From: Aegilops tauschii subsp. strangulata | Lineage: Eukaryota > Streptophyta > Magnoliopsida > Poales > Poaceae | Direction of reading: 5' to 3' | Assembly: GCF_002575655.3 (NCBI RefSeq) | Contig: NC_053040.3 | Span: 462,010,780 to 462,074,779, forward strand | DNA: 64,000 bases | Shown here: piece by piece, positions 1 through 10,262 of the stretch | Position numbering within the stretch: position 1 is the first letter of the stretch | How the letters are laid out: every line of letters starts with the position of its first letter | The notes under the pieces: model-generated | Seen by the model: only the letters and a program-made list of their open reading frames with translations | Database searches by the model: none | Told to the model about the DNA's origin: nothing | Position numbers and translations under genes: made by a program

Positions 1-776
1 ACATGCGTGTCATCGCATGTGATGGTGTAATCAACTTTGCAACGAGAACCAACAAGAAAATGGACCTAAAAACAAGGTTTGTATCAGCGGAGGCCAAACT
101 GGTTATGACGTCAATAAACAAATCTTAATAAAGAAGGGGGTCGGCTATGATGCCTATGTGTGACATGATTTTAGCATTAACATGAGCATAAAATGAGCAA
201 TTGTGTAGCCAAAACACAACTTAGTTCGAAAATATGGTTGTGAAAAGTGTTGCTAGCTACTAAATTAACTTCAATTAACAAATGCCTATAGACATGAAGT
301 TCGCCCATGTAGGCCGCACATCGTGTGATAGCTGCCATGGACCGGGACCAAACTTGGTACCTGAAGCTATAAGTAATAAATGTCATACTTAGAAGAACCT
401 GTACCAGAACATGGAGATGGAGGATGAATACAAGTTTCTGAATACAAATGAAGAGATAGCTATACTACAAGCAATAAATGCGAAACCGCAATCCTAAAGA
501 CATGCACATGGTCCAGGTAAAGAGGTCAGTGGTCGCCGTGGTTGGAAGCAAGTTTTCGAAATCTTGGACGCATTTTGAGACTTGGATCACCATACGACCG
601 GCATCCATCGTTGTTCCTATCCCTACCCATTTGAATACATCATGTAAGGTCAAGTTCTCGCAAATTTCCGACGAATTCGGAGATATTTTGGACGGCAAAT
701 TCAGGCCCAGAGTATTACACGTGGCCTCTATGTGTGATGAACACACTCTCGATCACAACCCGAGTATATATCATCA
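1..776. other. Low-copy flank, no assignable gene
   Basis: I see no repeat family and no protein I recognise here. Both strands have open frames of about 93-117 codons at 465-831, and both read like ordinary protein, but neither has a recognisable domain. The stretch is the left half of a sequence that was split by the LINE-type insertion at 791; its right half resumes at 2371. Joining the halves across the duplicated site would be the correct way to search it. Confidence 0.4.
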
Positions 777-790
777 ACCTGAAAAGATAG
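777..790. repeat. Target-site duplication, left copy
   Basis: The 14-base ACCTGAAAAGATAG is identical to 2357-2370 and frames the LINE-type insertion. Confidence 0.88.
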
Positions 791-2356
791 TTTTTTTTGA
801 AACGAGGCAAAAGATTTGCCATTTTCATTGATTAAGAAGAAGAGAGTTGTCCGGTTAATTAGAGAAAAACCGGGCGAAAACCGTTACAACACGCCCACAA
901 GAAAGGGCACCCCGGCCGACCTGGCACCAACAAGACCACACACACCGCCGAGAAGAGGGCACCGTCGAGGCTGCATGCATTGTCATCGTCATCACCTCTC
1001 TCCGAGCAAGCGACTCCGACTCCGCCGCAAACGATCTGTCCAGACCCCTTCGAACGAACGACACACGACGACCTTGTCAGCCCAAGCCAAACAATCGACC
1101 GCCGACGTTGAGGACCGGCAGCTCCGATTTTGTTGATACGCTTCACTGGAGAAAGTTGCACGCCTCGCATCGATCTAGCCCAGCACAACCTCCGGAGAGC
1201 ACCGTCCGCTCAAACCACCCTCATGGAGTCATCGTTGCCGCAGGGGCCCCGCCGCATGCAGTTCCGACTTCTCTGTCACAGTGAGAAACAAGCATAGGCA
1301 TACTCGTTGGCGAACCGGACCGCCGACATCAGAAGGACACGCCGCGACCCAGCTCCACATGCCATCATCGTCGTCGCCACACGCGTCGCAACGCCAACCA
1401 CTCGCATCACCAGTTGGGCACCTGCCAACCGTGAGCCGTGCACGTCCAGCCCAAGAGAAGGGCGGGGAAGAATCACCGATCTTCAAAGCAACGCCCTAAA
1501 GAGGGAAACACCGTTGAGACGACGTCGTTGCCCGGCCCGGATGGGTCTAGGCTTTCGCCTGAAGAACGAGATCCGAGGATGGACCGGGTCGGAGAACTCC
1601 ACGACGGTGCCTTCAAGAAGGGAAACAACGCCCAAAAATGCCGCCACCGCCTGCCGGCCATAGCCCGGCAAAGCTTGCGCTAGGAGTAGACCCGATGAAC
1701 AACCTCGCGCAGCCGGCCGAAGCCGGCCCGCACCTCCGCTGACCCGCACACACCTTGCACAGCCACCACGCCATCGCCACACAAGGTCCACCACAACGCA
1801 CTTCCGCCCAACTGCCGTAGCCGAGGCCACCACGATGACCAACCCTCCGGCAGACACGGACGGACCAGATCCGGCCGAAGAGCAGCCGGATTAGGCGCCC
1901 CCTTGACGCAGCACCAAGACAACCAGCAAGAACTGGATCGGAGGAACGACCAGAAGGCAGGGAAGCGGAGCCGCCACCCCCGCCCCGACTCGCCGAGAAG
2001 GATCTGCAGGACCGCAGCCCCGGAGCCTGCCGACAACGTCGCCGTGGCCACCACCCGACGGAGACGCAGCCTCGTGGTCGCCACACCCGATAGCCGCCGC
2101 GCCGCGCCACCAGGAGGCGAGCCACCCCCACCGCGAGATCCTGCCGCAGCAGAGAGGCCCCGCCGCCGCCGTCCGCCGCCCGGGCTTAGCCCGGCGGCCT
2201 CCTCCGGCGGCGGCAAGGGGAGGTAGGGGGGCAGAGAGGGCTGGAGGCGGCGCTCGATCTAGATCCGCCCGTGCCGCCGTGGAGGCGACGCGGGGGACGG
2301 GTGAGAAGTCTGTTCCCTCCTCCTTTGAGTACTCAGTGGGAGGAACTGTGTTCATT
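791..2356 (-). mobile_element. LINE-type non-LTR insertion, non-coding derivative
   Basis: The segment begins on the + strand with a run of eight T (791-798), the reverse complement of a poly(A) tail. It is followed by a stretch resembling the 3' ends of grass LINEs (GAGGCAAAAGATTTGCC). The same 14 bases, ACCTGAAAAGATAG, lie directly outside both ends (777-790 and 2357-2370), a target-site duplication typical of target-primed reverse transcription. The body is very GC-rich and on the minus strand has only open frames of up to about 194 codons without a visible reverse transcriptase or zinc knuckle. It is either an internally deleted or non-autonomous LINE, or another transcript moved by LINE machinery. 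The boundaries are firm; the family is not. Confidence 0.82.
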
Positions 2357-2370
2357 ACCTGAAAAGATAG
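2357..2370. repeat. Target-site duplication, right copy
   Basis: Identical to 777-790. It lies at the 5' side of the minus-strand insertion. Confidence 0.88.
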
Positions 2371-3411
2371 TGATCTCCATTTTCTGTGAGGCTGGATGGA
2401 GCTGTCCCAGGTGCAATCTGGAGAGATGGAAGAAAAATCTGGACACCGAGAGATGACCAACTTCTTCCACTCCACTCGGCGGCCCTATGGCAGGAGCTTT
2501 ACACGAATCTCCCATGCACAATCTGGTCGAGGTCAAACAAAGGCAGCCAAGCCCGGCAGGCCGGGACAGGACATACGCTAGCCACCACCAAACTCTTATC
2601 CATGGATCGATCTGGATGGTGCCGTGTTCAACATTCTCCGGGCTTCATCGGTCAGCAGTGTGGGTGCGTCGTCAGTTGCATCGAAGAGTCTGAGACGTTT
2701 CTCGATCAACCGGTGGCCAGCGCTGCGGCTTGGCCCGGGATATGGACCAGGCGCCTTGCCGTGCCTTGTCCACGTCGCGCCGCCCTGCCTTGTCCACGTC
2801 GCCAATGGAGAATGGGTCGGCCGGATGTCGTAGGTAGGCGTCCCGTCGCGGTCAGCATGGATGGATAGATGGATCAGGGATGTAAACTGACCGGGTTCAG
2901 ATCAGATCAACCGTGCGTGCATGGTGGGTAAATCAACAGTGCCGCGACGTAACTATAGTGCATGCTCTCGTCTCGTCCCCAGCCTGAGTGGTGCTCGCTC
3001 GGTGCATGCACATGCGTTCCCTGGCGCGCCGGTCATCATCAGGTCGGATGGTGCAGTCACGCTGTTCTTTTTTCTTCGTATTCCGTGGTTACTTTGTCTG
3101 TGCGTTGCCGTTGGTGTGTCTCCCTTGCACATTTTTCATCACATGGTGTGTCTCCCTTGCCCACCCCAACAGGAGATACGTGGGCCCAGAGTGGTCCAAC
3201 ACTACTTAAGCAAGCGATTATCTACAGAAGGAGGCATCCCGAAGGATCAGGAAAACGGCACCGGGCACGGCTCACCTTTCTTCTTCCTTTTTCTTTCCCC
3301 TTTTACAAGACAGAGTGTATGAAGTGAATGCTAAACTAGATCGACATCAGGGCTCTAACAAAGTATGAACTAGCCTGCTTCTGCATGCTTGGGTAAATCC
3401 AACCGCCGAGC
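2371..3411. other. Low-copy intergenic DNA
   Basis: This continues the sequence split by the LINE at 791-2356. Several short overlapping frames (60-160 codons) occur on both strands but none has a recognisable domain. From about 2880 the base composition changes to ordinary intergenic DNA with pyrimidine-rich stretches (3068-3130, 3280-3305). I see nothing else that I can name. Confidence 0.4.
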
Positions 3412-4108
3412 GGTGCATCCTCACGTTGCTTCGTGCGATTAACAACCGTGCCCCTAAAGGCTCTGTCACGTTGCTTTCCACCCGAAAGTCCTTTTTTCTC
3501 TTATCGCCTTAGCATTTGTTCATCATGCATGAGTGACATTCTTCACGTTCTTCTTTTAATGAATTTAAAAACCCTAGGAAGGATGAAGCGTGAGCTAGCT
3601 AACTGCACTTACCTGTCCCAAAGATCTTTTTGTCATCACAATTTAACTCTTTCTCCATCGTTTGCTAAGCCAAAATTCAAGGTATGGTATCGACAATTTA
3701 GGCGTCCATTTCTACCAACTATTACTAAGATAACTAGCTAGCTCTACTACTCCACAGGTAGTGGTAGTTAGTTAATTTGTTTTTCTCGTAAACTCACTCC
3801 TTCATAGTTGGGCCGCTGCCTCGTTCGGCCACGTACACTGGCTAATGCTAGGACAGATGTTTGGATATGGCAGCTCAACTAGCCATCCAGTTTCCGCACT
3901 TATTCGTCCACAAGATCCAACCTAAGCGTGCCGTGCCGACTGCCGCCTAGCTCACATGACACGAACCAGACTTTGGAACTCCCACATGGATGCTATGCTA
4001 GCCAGGCCACACATCGACGGGCGAGGCAAGAATTAGAACTCATCACGTATACTCGACTAGAATTAGATAAGGCAGAGGCTAGCCGGAAGCTTGCTTGCTT
4101 GTTTTTCA
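3412..4108 (+). repeat. Segmental duplication, copy A (promoter-like block)
   Basis: This block matches 54139-54775 in the same orientation, with scattered substitutions and small indels along the whole length. Shared landmarks include GGCTCTGTCACGTTGCTTTC (3460s and 54190s) and CACAAGATCCAACCTAAGCG (3909 and 54615). It contains no open frame of note. The match stops at CTTGTTTT just before the B3-like gene at 4112, whereas copy B continues into different sequence. It looks like a duplicated upstream region of a gene or an undescribed repeat. Confidence 0.8.
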
Positions 4109-4111
4109 CCG

Positions 4112-4871
4112 ATGGCACCCATTCAAAGGTTTTCCGCCGCAGAGAAGGGAAAGACTTCCCTGGACGGGCCGGTGCCGCTCCCGCCGAAGAAGAGGCCGGT
4201 TCACCGCCGCGACGAGGCGGCAATGCAGGTGGTGACGAGGCCTTGGTGCGAGCGGCCTCCTCCTGGGTATCCGTTACCCCTGTACGCCCAAGCCGGGTGC
4301 TCAGGAGGGAGAGACGACGATCGTCGGCGCGCGCGCCGTGGACATGGTCGCCGTGCCGTGGTGGCGCGCGTTGCCGCCCCTGGAATCCACGCCACGGACT
4401 CCTCGCGTGAGCTCGTGCTGTGGGCGGCGATGCCCCCGACCACTTGGATCCGCTTCCCTTCCTTCTTCTCAGCTGAGATACCGCCGAGGGGGCCTCTTGA
4501 GCTTTGGCTGCAGCACGCCGGCGACTGGAGGGGAGGTTGGGGCCGTCTCCTCGGGGAAGATCTTCATGACGCGAGGCTGGGGTGAGGTCGCCGGAGTGTG
4601 CCGCACGGAGGGCGCCCTCGCGATCCATTTCGCGTACGACGGCGCCTCCACACTGTTATTCAAGGTCTTCGACGCAGAAGGCCGCCGTCTAGAGTGTTGC
4701 CCCAGGCGGAGTCATCAGGCTGGTGCCGCAGGCCGGGCAGGGCCTGCTGCCCGCGTCGCCAGCGGCTCCTCTGGAAGCCGTAGCGACACATGGGAGTCCA
4801 GCGATTCTCCCGAGCTCTACGAGACCCCAGAGACAAGCGACGACAGCTACGTGCCCCCAAGCTCTCGCTGA
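4112..4871 (+). pseudogene. B3-domain-like protein gene, frameshifted
   Basis: The reading frame opens at ATG 4112 and carries a block around TTWIRFPSFFSAEIPP (about 4440-4490), which resembles the first strands of a plant B3 DNA-binding domain. Near 4528-4536, inside a G-rich stretch, the frame changes. The second half continues in another frame as GKIFMTRGW, then an acidic/aromatic section and LFKVFDAEGRRLE (about 4555-4690). This is the usual second half of REM/Os03g-type B3 proteins. It then runs to a TGA at 4869 through a Ser/Glu-rich tail. There is no visible intron. B3 proteins bind DNA in the nucleus. The frameshift implies a pseudogene unless it is a sequencing error or an unusual intron. 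The B3 call rests on motif memory and is moderate. Confidence 0.55.
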
Positions 4872-5189
4872 GCCCGGAGCAGGGCTGCAGCGTCTGGCCG
4901 CCGCCGCCGCCGATCTGGATGAGGTTGGCGCCGGCTTCCGGTGGCCCACTGTTGGTGATGGCGTCGTCCGCAGGGGCGCGTGTAGATAGGATTCCCTAAG
5001 TTCTTGCCTTCCGTTCCCTGCGACGAATCAAGAAGTGCCCCGTGGGGGTGTGTAAGGGTTGTATAACGCCTCTTGTCAATATTGTCCTTATTATAAACTT
5101 GCGCGAGCGCGCGTCCTGCTTCAGCTTGGTCTCCCTTTCCGACCTCGCGACGACTTGGTACTCTACGCTGACAGGTCCCGGTTCCCAGG

Positions 5190-5700
5190 CAGGCTGCAGC
5201 CGTCGCTGGTATGCCAGGTCACGTGCCATGGTCAAGGCCAGGAGGTGAGCGGCCCGAGGTCTAGCAAGAGCTCTTGAGATGCGATGCTCAGGAGGTCCCC
5301 TTGAGCGCTCAAGCGGTCGTCGAAAGGTAAGAAAGGGGGTGACGTTGCTGCAGCAGGGCTGCGGTTAGTATGGTTCATAATCCTTAGCGGTTTAGCCAAC
5401 CCGGGCTCGGGACTTATCTTGACGGTTCGTGGTCGATTCCTCGTGATGCACCAGATTCGTGCATCGGCGTCCGAAGAACAGCTAGGCCAGGTCCATGCGA
5501 GCCTCCCCCCTTCTCCATGCTCTCCTTCGTGCTCTACGTCCTCAGGTCCCGGCCCTCGAGCGAGCTCAGCCGCCACTGGTATGCCAGGTCGCGTGCCATG
5601 GTCAAGGCCAGGGGGTGAGGGCTGGAGAGCCAGTAGGAGCTCCTGAGTTGCGATGCTCAGGAGCCCCCCTTTTAACGTTCAAGCGGGTTGCATGGGAGAA
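5190..5700. repeat. Two degenerate copies of a ~110-bp unit
   Basis: The unit containing CTGGTATGCCAGGTC, GTGCCATGGTCAAGGCCAGG, GATGCTCAGGAG and TCAAGCGG occurs at about 5200-5315 and again at about 5575-5693. It lies in the 3' non-coding part of the decayed Gypsy element. Confidence 0.75.
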
Positions 5701-6029
5701 GAGGGAGCCCGTGGTTCCGCCTGCCGGCATCTTCAGGAGATTCCTGCGAGCCAGCACAAGGGGAAACACAGTTCGCCGTTATGGTTGCCGGTCTGCCGCT
5801 GGTTGCTCCGTGAGGGGATGAATGCACTGAGGGCCTGGTGAGGTGACGTGCGCGGGGTGTGCCGCGAGTCAGAGCTCGACCGCTCAGATTTGTCGACGTT
5901 GCAGGGACGGACCCGTGCACAAGCGCCGCGCCAGCGTGAGTAGCCCTATAGCGGGTGAGGATCAAGCAGGTGATGGTCATAGGTAGATTAAGCATGGAAA
6001 GCAAACTGGCTTAAGTAAATGCAGGAAAG

Positions 6030-6200
6030 ATACATGCCACCGGGTCAGGCCCAAGTGGCTTGGGGATGATGCAGCCCGAGGGGTGCCCCCAGCAAGGTAA
6101 GCTAAAGACATGAAAAGGGATACATGCCACAGGGACGGACCCACGTGGCCTGGGAATAATGCAGCCCGAGGGGCACTCCTAGTTAGATAAACTTGGAAAA
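6030..6200. repeat. Tandem ~85-bp repeat, two copies
   Basis: Two consecutive units begin ATACATGCCAC (6031 and 6121). They share a GTGGC-rich middle, then ATGCAGCCCGAGGGG, and end near AGATAAACTT/AAGGTAAGCT. They sit just downstream (minus strand) of the RT remnant. Confidence 0.72.
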
Positions 6201-6249
6201 TGTCACCTGGTTCTGTTGATGAAGGGGTGTTGGGGCAACTGAAGGTATG

Positions 6250-6603
6250 CGGCAAAGGGGTCGCTCCTCACGAGCCACAGGGGTCCTGAGCCTCGGGAGG
6301 CTCTGGGGGTCCAGGCGGTTCCTTGAGGACCGTCTCCATCTCCGTCAGGACGGCGTGGTGCCTGGCCTCCTGAGTCGCCAGGGCGCGTCGCAAGTTGCGC
6401 TGATAGGCGGACGCCATGTTCGGCAGGCCAAAAGGCATGCGAACGTAGCTGTGCGGTGGGCCCTCGCAGCCTCCCGCGCGTGAAGGCCAGAAGGGCTCCT
6501 GAGACGCGGCCCTGTTGAGCCCTGGGACGTCGATGCAGACGCGTAGCCCGGCATCCTCGCCTGGATGGGGAGCTGCGCCTGGTGAGCGGCGGTCCCCGTG
6601 CAT
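6250..6603 (-). pseudogene. Gypsy reverse-transcriptase remnant
   Basis: The minus frame shows the RT landmarks RVCIDVPGLN (from the conserved VD-x-x-LN strand) and, soon after, YVRMPFGLPNM (the conserved MPFGL-x-N helix), followed by AYQRNLRRALATQ. The stretch between these landmarks is much shorter than in intact elements, and the downstream catalytic YVDD box is absent. About 110 codons remain out of a domain normally about 200 long. This is a deletion relic of the Gypsy element. Confidence 0.72.
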
Positions 6604-6813
6604 GGCCCTTGCATTTTGAAGTTCGTGAGTGATCTTGGTGATGAATTCCTGAGCGGTGGGCGCCCCTCGCCCTGTGTCCTCCTGAGGAAAACGTGCCGCA
6701 AAGCACGCCTCCAGATGGTGCCCGAGCGCCTCCCTCGTGATGTTTGCAAGGTCTAAGGCCCTCCAGAAGAGAGCCCCCGAGCCCTGCCCGAGAAGGGCGC
6801 CGGGCGCGCCTTC

Positions 6814-7527
6814 CTATGCGAAGGAGGGAGGCGCCCCAGGTGCGGGCGCTGATCCTGATGAGGTACCACTCACGATGCCACCCTCCTGAGGTCCTGCATG
6901 GAGCATCTGCTTCTTCTTCTTGGGGGTGGCCTTAGGAGGGCGCTCTCCCTTGCTGTCGGGGTCGTCGATTGCTGCAGCTTGGAAGGCACACTCGAGGGAG
7001 CACACCGCGTCTCTATTTTCACACGGGACTGTGATGATTCCGCCGCTTCCTGGCATCTTGAGGACATTGTAGCCGTGGTGCGTCACCGCCATGAACTTGG
7101 CCAGGGCTGGATACCCGAGGATGGCATTGTATGGCAGCCGGATGTGGGCGACGTCGAAGTCCACGAGCTCGGTACGGTAGTTGTCGCGCTGTCCGAAGGT
7201 GACGGGAAGGCGGACCTGCCCGATCGGGGTAGTGGAGCCGTCGGTCACTCCTGAGAAAGGCTTGGTAGGCTGAAGCTGGTCATATGGCACTTGGAGGTTG
7301 TCGAACATGTCGACGGACATGACGTTGCCATCGATGAGGGTCTTGGTGACTTGCACGTTGCTGATGACTGGTGAGCAAAGCATCGGGAGGGCGCCAGCGG
7401 TAGCCGCGCACTTGAGCTGATCCGCCGAGCTGAACGTGATGGCGCACTTGGACCACCTGAGCGGGCGCGTGGCCTCGAGCTTGGGGAGGACTGCGTTCAC
7501 CTCGCGGCAAACTTTTTGAAGATACAC
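6814..7527 (-). pseudogene. Gypsy retropepsin-like protease, active site deleted
   Basis: The minus frame is open for 237 codons. It contains TLIDGNVMSVDMFDNL where this family normally has the catalytic DGGAGLN-type loop, so the Gly-Ala-Gly part of the active site is missing. The rest (LPVTFGQRDNYRTELVDFDV, then the flap and LGYPALAKFMAV) is the usual retropepsin C-terminal half of Gypsy elements. It follows gag on the same strand. The protein cannot be an active protease as read. Its C-terminal part is Ala/Pro-rich low complexity. Confidence 0.75.
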
Positions 7528-7552
7528 TGCGAGGCTGGTGCCTGAGCTCCGC

Positions 7553-9047
7553 TCAAGATGCAGGCGATAGCACGCGGCTCCTGGAAGCCCCCGGCCCCCT
7601 CATCTTGATGGTGGTCGTCGTTCCTTCTTGGTGGTGGCGGTAGTGGAGGAAGACCGGCGTTGCCCTGAGGACGATCCTCACGAGGCTGATCCCCCAGGCG
7701 CCCTCACGAGGCTGATCCTGCCAGCGGTCGTCACGAGGCCGGTCGCGCCACTCTTGGCACGGGCCAATGTCATCCCAGCGTCCGCCACTGCGTCCTCCTC
7801 CTCGGCCGTAGCCCCGGTCGTTGCGCTCGGGGCGTCGACCGAAGCGTCCTTCTCGAATGGCTCTGAGCTCTTGACAGTCGCTGGTGTTGTGGGTATGCAG
7901 GTTGTGGAAGGCGCAGAATGGTCGGCTGCTCTTGGATGACTCGGGCTGGTCTCTGCTGCGCTTGGTGTCTGGCACCGCCGCGAGCACGGCTGCTCCCTTG
8001 CGCTTCACGTCCTTGGCCTTGGCTTTCTTCTCCTCCGGGTCCGCAGCCGGGAGCTCGAGGAGGGAGATGCGCCCCTCCTCAGCCCTTGCGCACTTGGTCG
8101 CCAGGTTGAACAGCTCCAGAGACATGCACAGCTCCTCGTGGATGGCAAGCTCCTCCTTCATCTTGACGTCACGAACACCATCCGAGAATGCGGAGATGAT
8201 GGCCTCGTCTATCACCTTGGGGATGTTGAGGCGAGCGTTGTTGAAGCGCTGGATGTACTTCTGGAGTGTCTCTCCTGGTTGTTGCTTGACGCGACGCAGG
8301 TCACCCGCAGGCGGTGGGCGGTCGCGAGTGCCCTGGAAGTTGGCGACGAAGCGGTCGCGCATCTCGTCCCAAGAGGAGATCGAGCCTGGAGGCAGGTTTA
8401 GGAGCCACGAACGAGCGCCGTCTTTGAGCGCCATGGGGAACCAGTTCGCCATGACTTTCTCGTCGCCGTTGGCCGCCTCGATGCTCAGCTCATAGAGCCG
8501 CAAGAACTCAGCAGGGTCGGGGTGCCGTCGTAACGAGGAGGCAGATCCGGCTTGAACTTGCCTGGCCAGGCGACGCTACGCAGCTCGGGGGTAAAGGCGC
8601 GGCAACCGGCCGTGGTCACCGGGGCCCGTCTTGGAGGTGGAGCTTGGTCTTGGCGCCCGCGCGCCGCCACGGCAAGCGGCGCACGGCCCTGCCGCAGTAA
8701 GCGATCCTGACATGGCGGTGCGGGGAGCGGTGGAGCGTTCTCTTGCGGGCGAGGGACTTCTTGGTAGCTTCTTTCTTCTCGCGCGGGCGCGGGACACGGC
8801 AGGTCACGTCGTGGGGCCGCGCGCCTTGGCGCCAAGACTACGTCTTGATGCAGAGGTGGTGGAGGCGCTCCATGGGCTTCGTCGCCCGCGGCTGGCGGAG
8901 GGCGAGGCAGCAAGAGGGATGGCGCAGGGGAGCCCCTGCGGCGCTGACAAGCTCGGCGATGCGGTCGAGCCAGTCCTCGTAGAGGTCGTCGACGGGGCGG
9001 TAGCGCAGGAGCTCGTGCGCCATCAGGAGCGCGTCATGCGCGTCCAT
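7553..9047 (-). pseudogene. Gypsy gag (Retrotrans_gag), frameshifted
   Basis: The ATG at minus 9047 starts MDAHDALLMAHELLRYRP, the usual N-terminus of this gag family. A second block, PPRYDGTP, lies at about 8530. Near 8520, in a C-rich run, the frame slips and continues as LRLYELSIEAANGDEKVMAN, then the gag core (SWLLNLPPGSISSWDEMRDR, FVANFQGT, LQKYIQRFN). It ends with a CAFHNLHTHNTSDC motif resembling the divergent zinc-binding box of these gags and an Arg/Gly-rich tail. Gag would form the virus-like particle. At least one frameshift inactivates this copy. Confidence 0.82.
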
Positions 9048-9362
9048 GGGAGCACGACGTGCGTGGGATGACGAACCGGCCGGAGTCAGTGATGGAGTGG
9101 CGGTGCGGCCGTCCCGCCGCACCGAGGGGTGCAGCGAGGATGCTTGCTGCTCGTTCCTCGCCGGGCCGGTGGCGGTGTTGGTGGCAGGCGACGGAGAACG
9201 ACGGGGTGGCCCGCCGACGGGAACTGTCTGAGCAACGCGGGTGGCGAGGGCATCCCGGCGCTTAGCGCGAGCGCGGCGTGCGTACGCCATGGAGACGATG
9301 AAGCAACGGGACGCGGAGCGACGGAAAGGAAGCTTCGGCGCACCCCTACCTCGCGCGCCAGA

Positions 9363-10262
9363 TGTCGGATTTCGGGTTCCGGCAAAACCCTCAAGGTTCG
9401 AACACTGGTGTGGGCACGAAGATCTCCCCCCTACCGATCCACGTCCTAGTTTGGCTATGATCTCAAGGGCTAACTCGACGAACTCGCAACACAAGGGATA
9501 CAAGATTTATACTGGTTCGGGCCACCGTTGTGGTGTAATACCCTACTCCAGCGTGGTGGTGGTGGATTGCCTATTGGGCTATGGATGAACAGTACAAGGG
9601 AAGAACAGCCTCATGAGGCGAGGTGTTCTTATGCTCGGAGAGCTGGTGGGTGCAAGGGTGGTCCGAATGATCCGTCCCTTTCTATGGTGGTGGCTAGTCC
9701 TATTTATAGAGGCCCTGGTCCTCTTTCCCAAATATTGAGCGGGAAGGTAGCCAACAACGGCCAATTTGAAAGGGAACAACTAGTACAGCTTATCCTGACA
9801 AAAGTCATCGCCTGCAAAAGCCTCTGGTGGTGACACCGCCTTGGGCTCCATGGTGACCTCCGTCTTGCCATCCTGCTGGTCTTAGTCTCGTTGCACTGAT
9901 ATAGAAACCTTTGCTTGACGCCTCGGTACTCCGCGCCTGCGCTTGCCTCCTTAGTACCAAAGGGGAAACAAGGACACTGTGTGCGCTAGCGCCCGCCTGG
10001 CGCCCGCTTGATCTTGATCGTCATGGCTCACGTCACGAGAACCTCGCGAGGTTTGTCTTGCCTTGATCTTTCCGCCCCTCGCGAGCCAACCTGGTGAGGC
10101 CGCTCCTGAAGAGGTCTTGTGTCGTCCGCCTCGCGAGGCTTGGCCCCTCGCGAGGGTCTTGCGTACGTGTTGGTGAAGATGGGCCGTACGGGCCCGCTCG
10201 TAGAGCCACGCCGTGGGCCGCAGGCAGGAAAGTCTGGGGACCCCGTTCCCAAAACGCTGACA
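9363..10262 (-). repeat. LTR of the decayed Gypsy element (5' LTR)
   Basis: The 900-bp block starts TGTCGGATTTCGGG and ends CTGACA on the + strand. On the minus strand it therefore has the TG...CA ends of an LTR. The minus-strand TATA box is TATAAATA (complement of 9701-9708). The upstream (right) end is rich in CCTCGCGAGG palindromes at 10040-10160. It is directly followed on the minus strand by a primer-binding-like sequence. No partner LTR is present in the window. Confidence 0.78.

Larger units (their letters stand above)
5090..10262 (-). mobile_element. Decayed Gypsy LTR retrotransposon
   Basis: Read on the minus strand, the order is LTR (9363-10262), primer-binding-type sequence starting TCTGGCGCGCGAGG (9349-9362), gag (9047 to about 7553), aspartic protease (about 7527-6814) and a short reverse-transcriptase remnant (about 6600-6250). 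A non-coding, internally repetitive stretch follows, running to about 5090. Integrase, RNase H and most of the reverse transcriptase are missing and I find no second LTR, so the 3' half was lost by deletion or truncation. The gag-PR-RT order is that of Ty3/Gypsy elements. The left boundary is uncertain; it falls between the end of the B3-like gene and about 5100. Confidence 0.8.

Noticed and set aside
1613..2475. Long minus-strand frames in the LINE-type insertion
   Set aside because: Very high G+C keeps several overlapping frames open on both strands. No reverse transcriptase, endonuclease or zinc knuckle is visible.
4993..5300. Second LTR of the Gypsy element at its left end
   Set aside because: I found no match to 9363-10262 (neither TGTCGGATTTCGGG nor AAAACGCTGACA occurs there).
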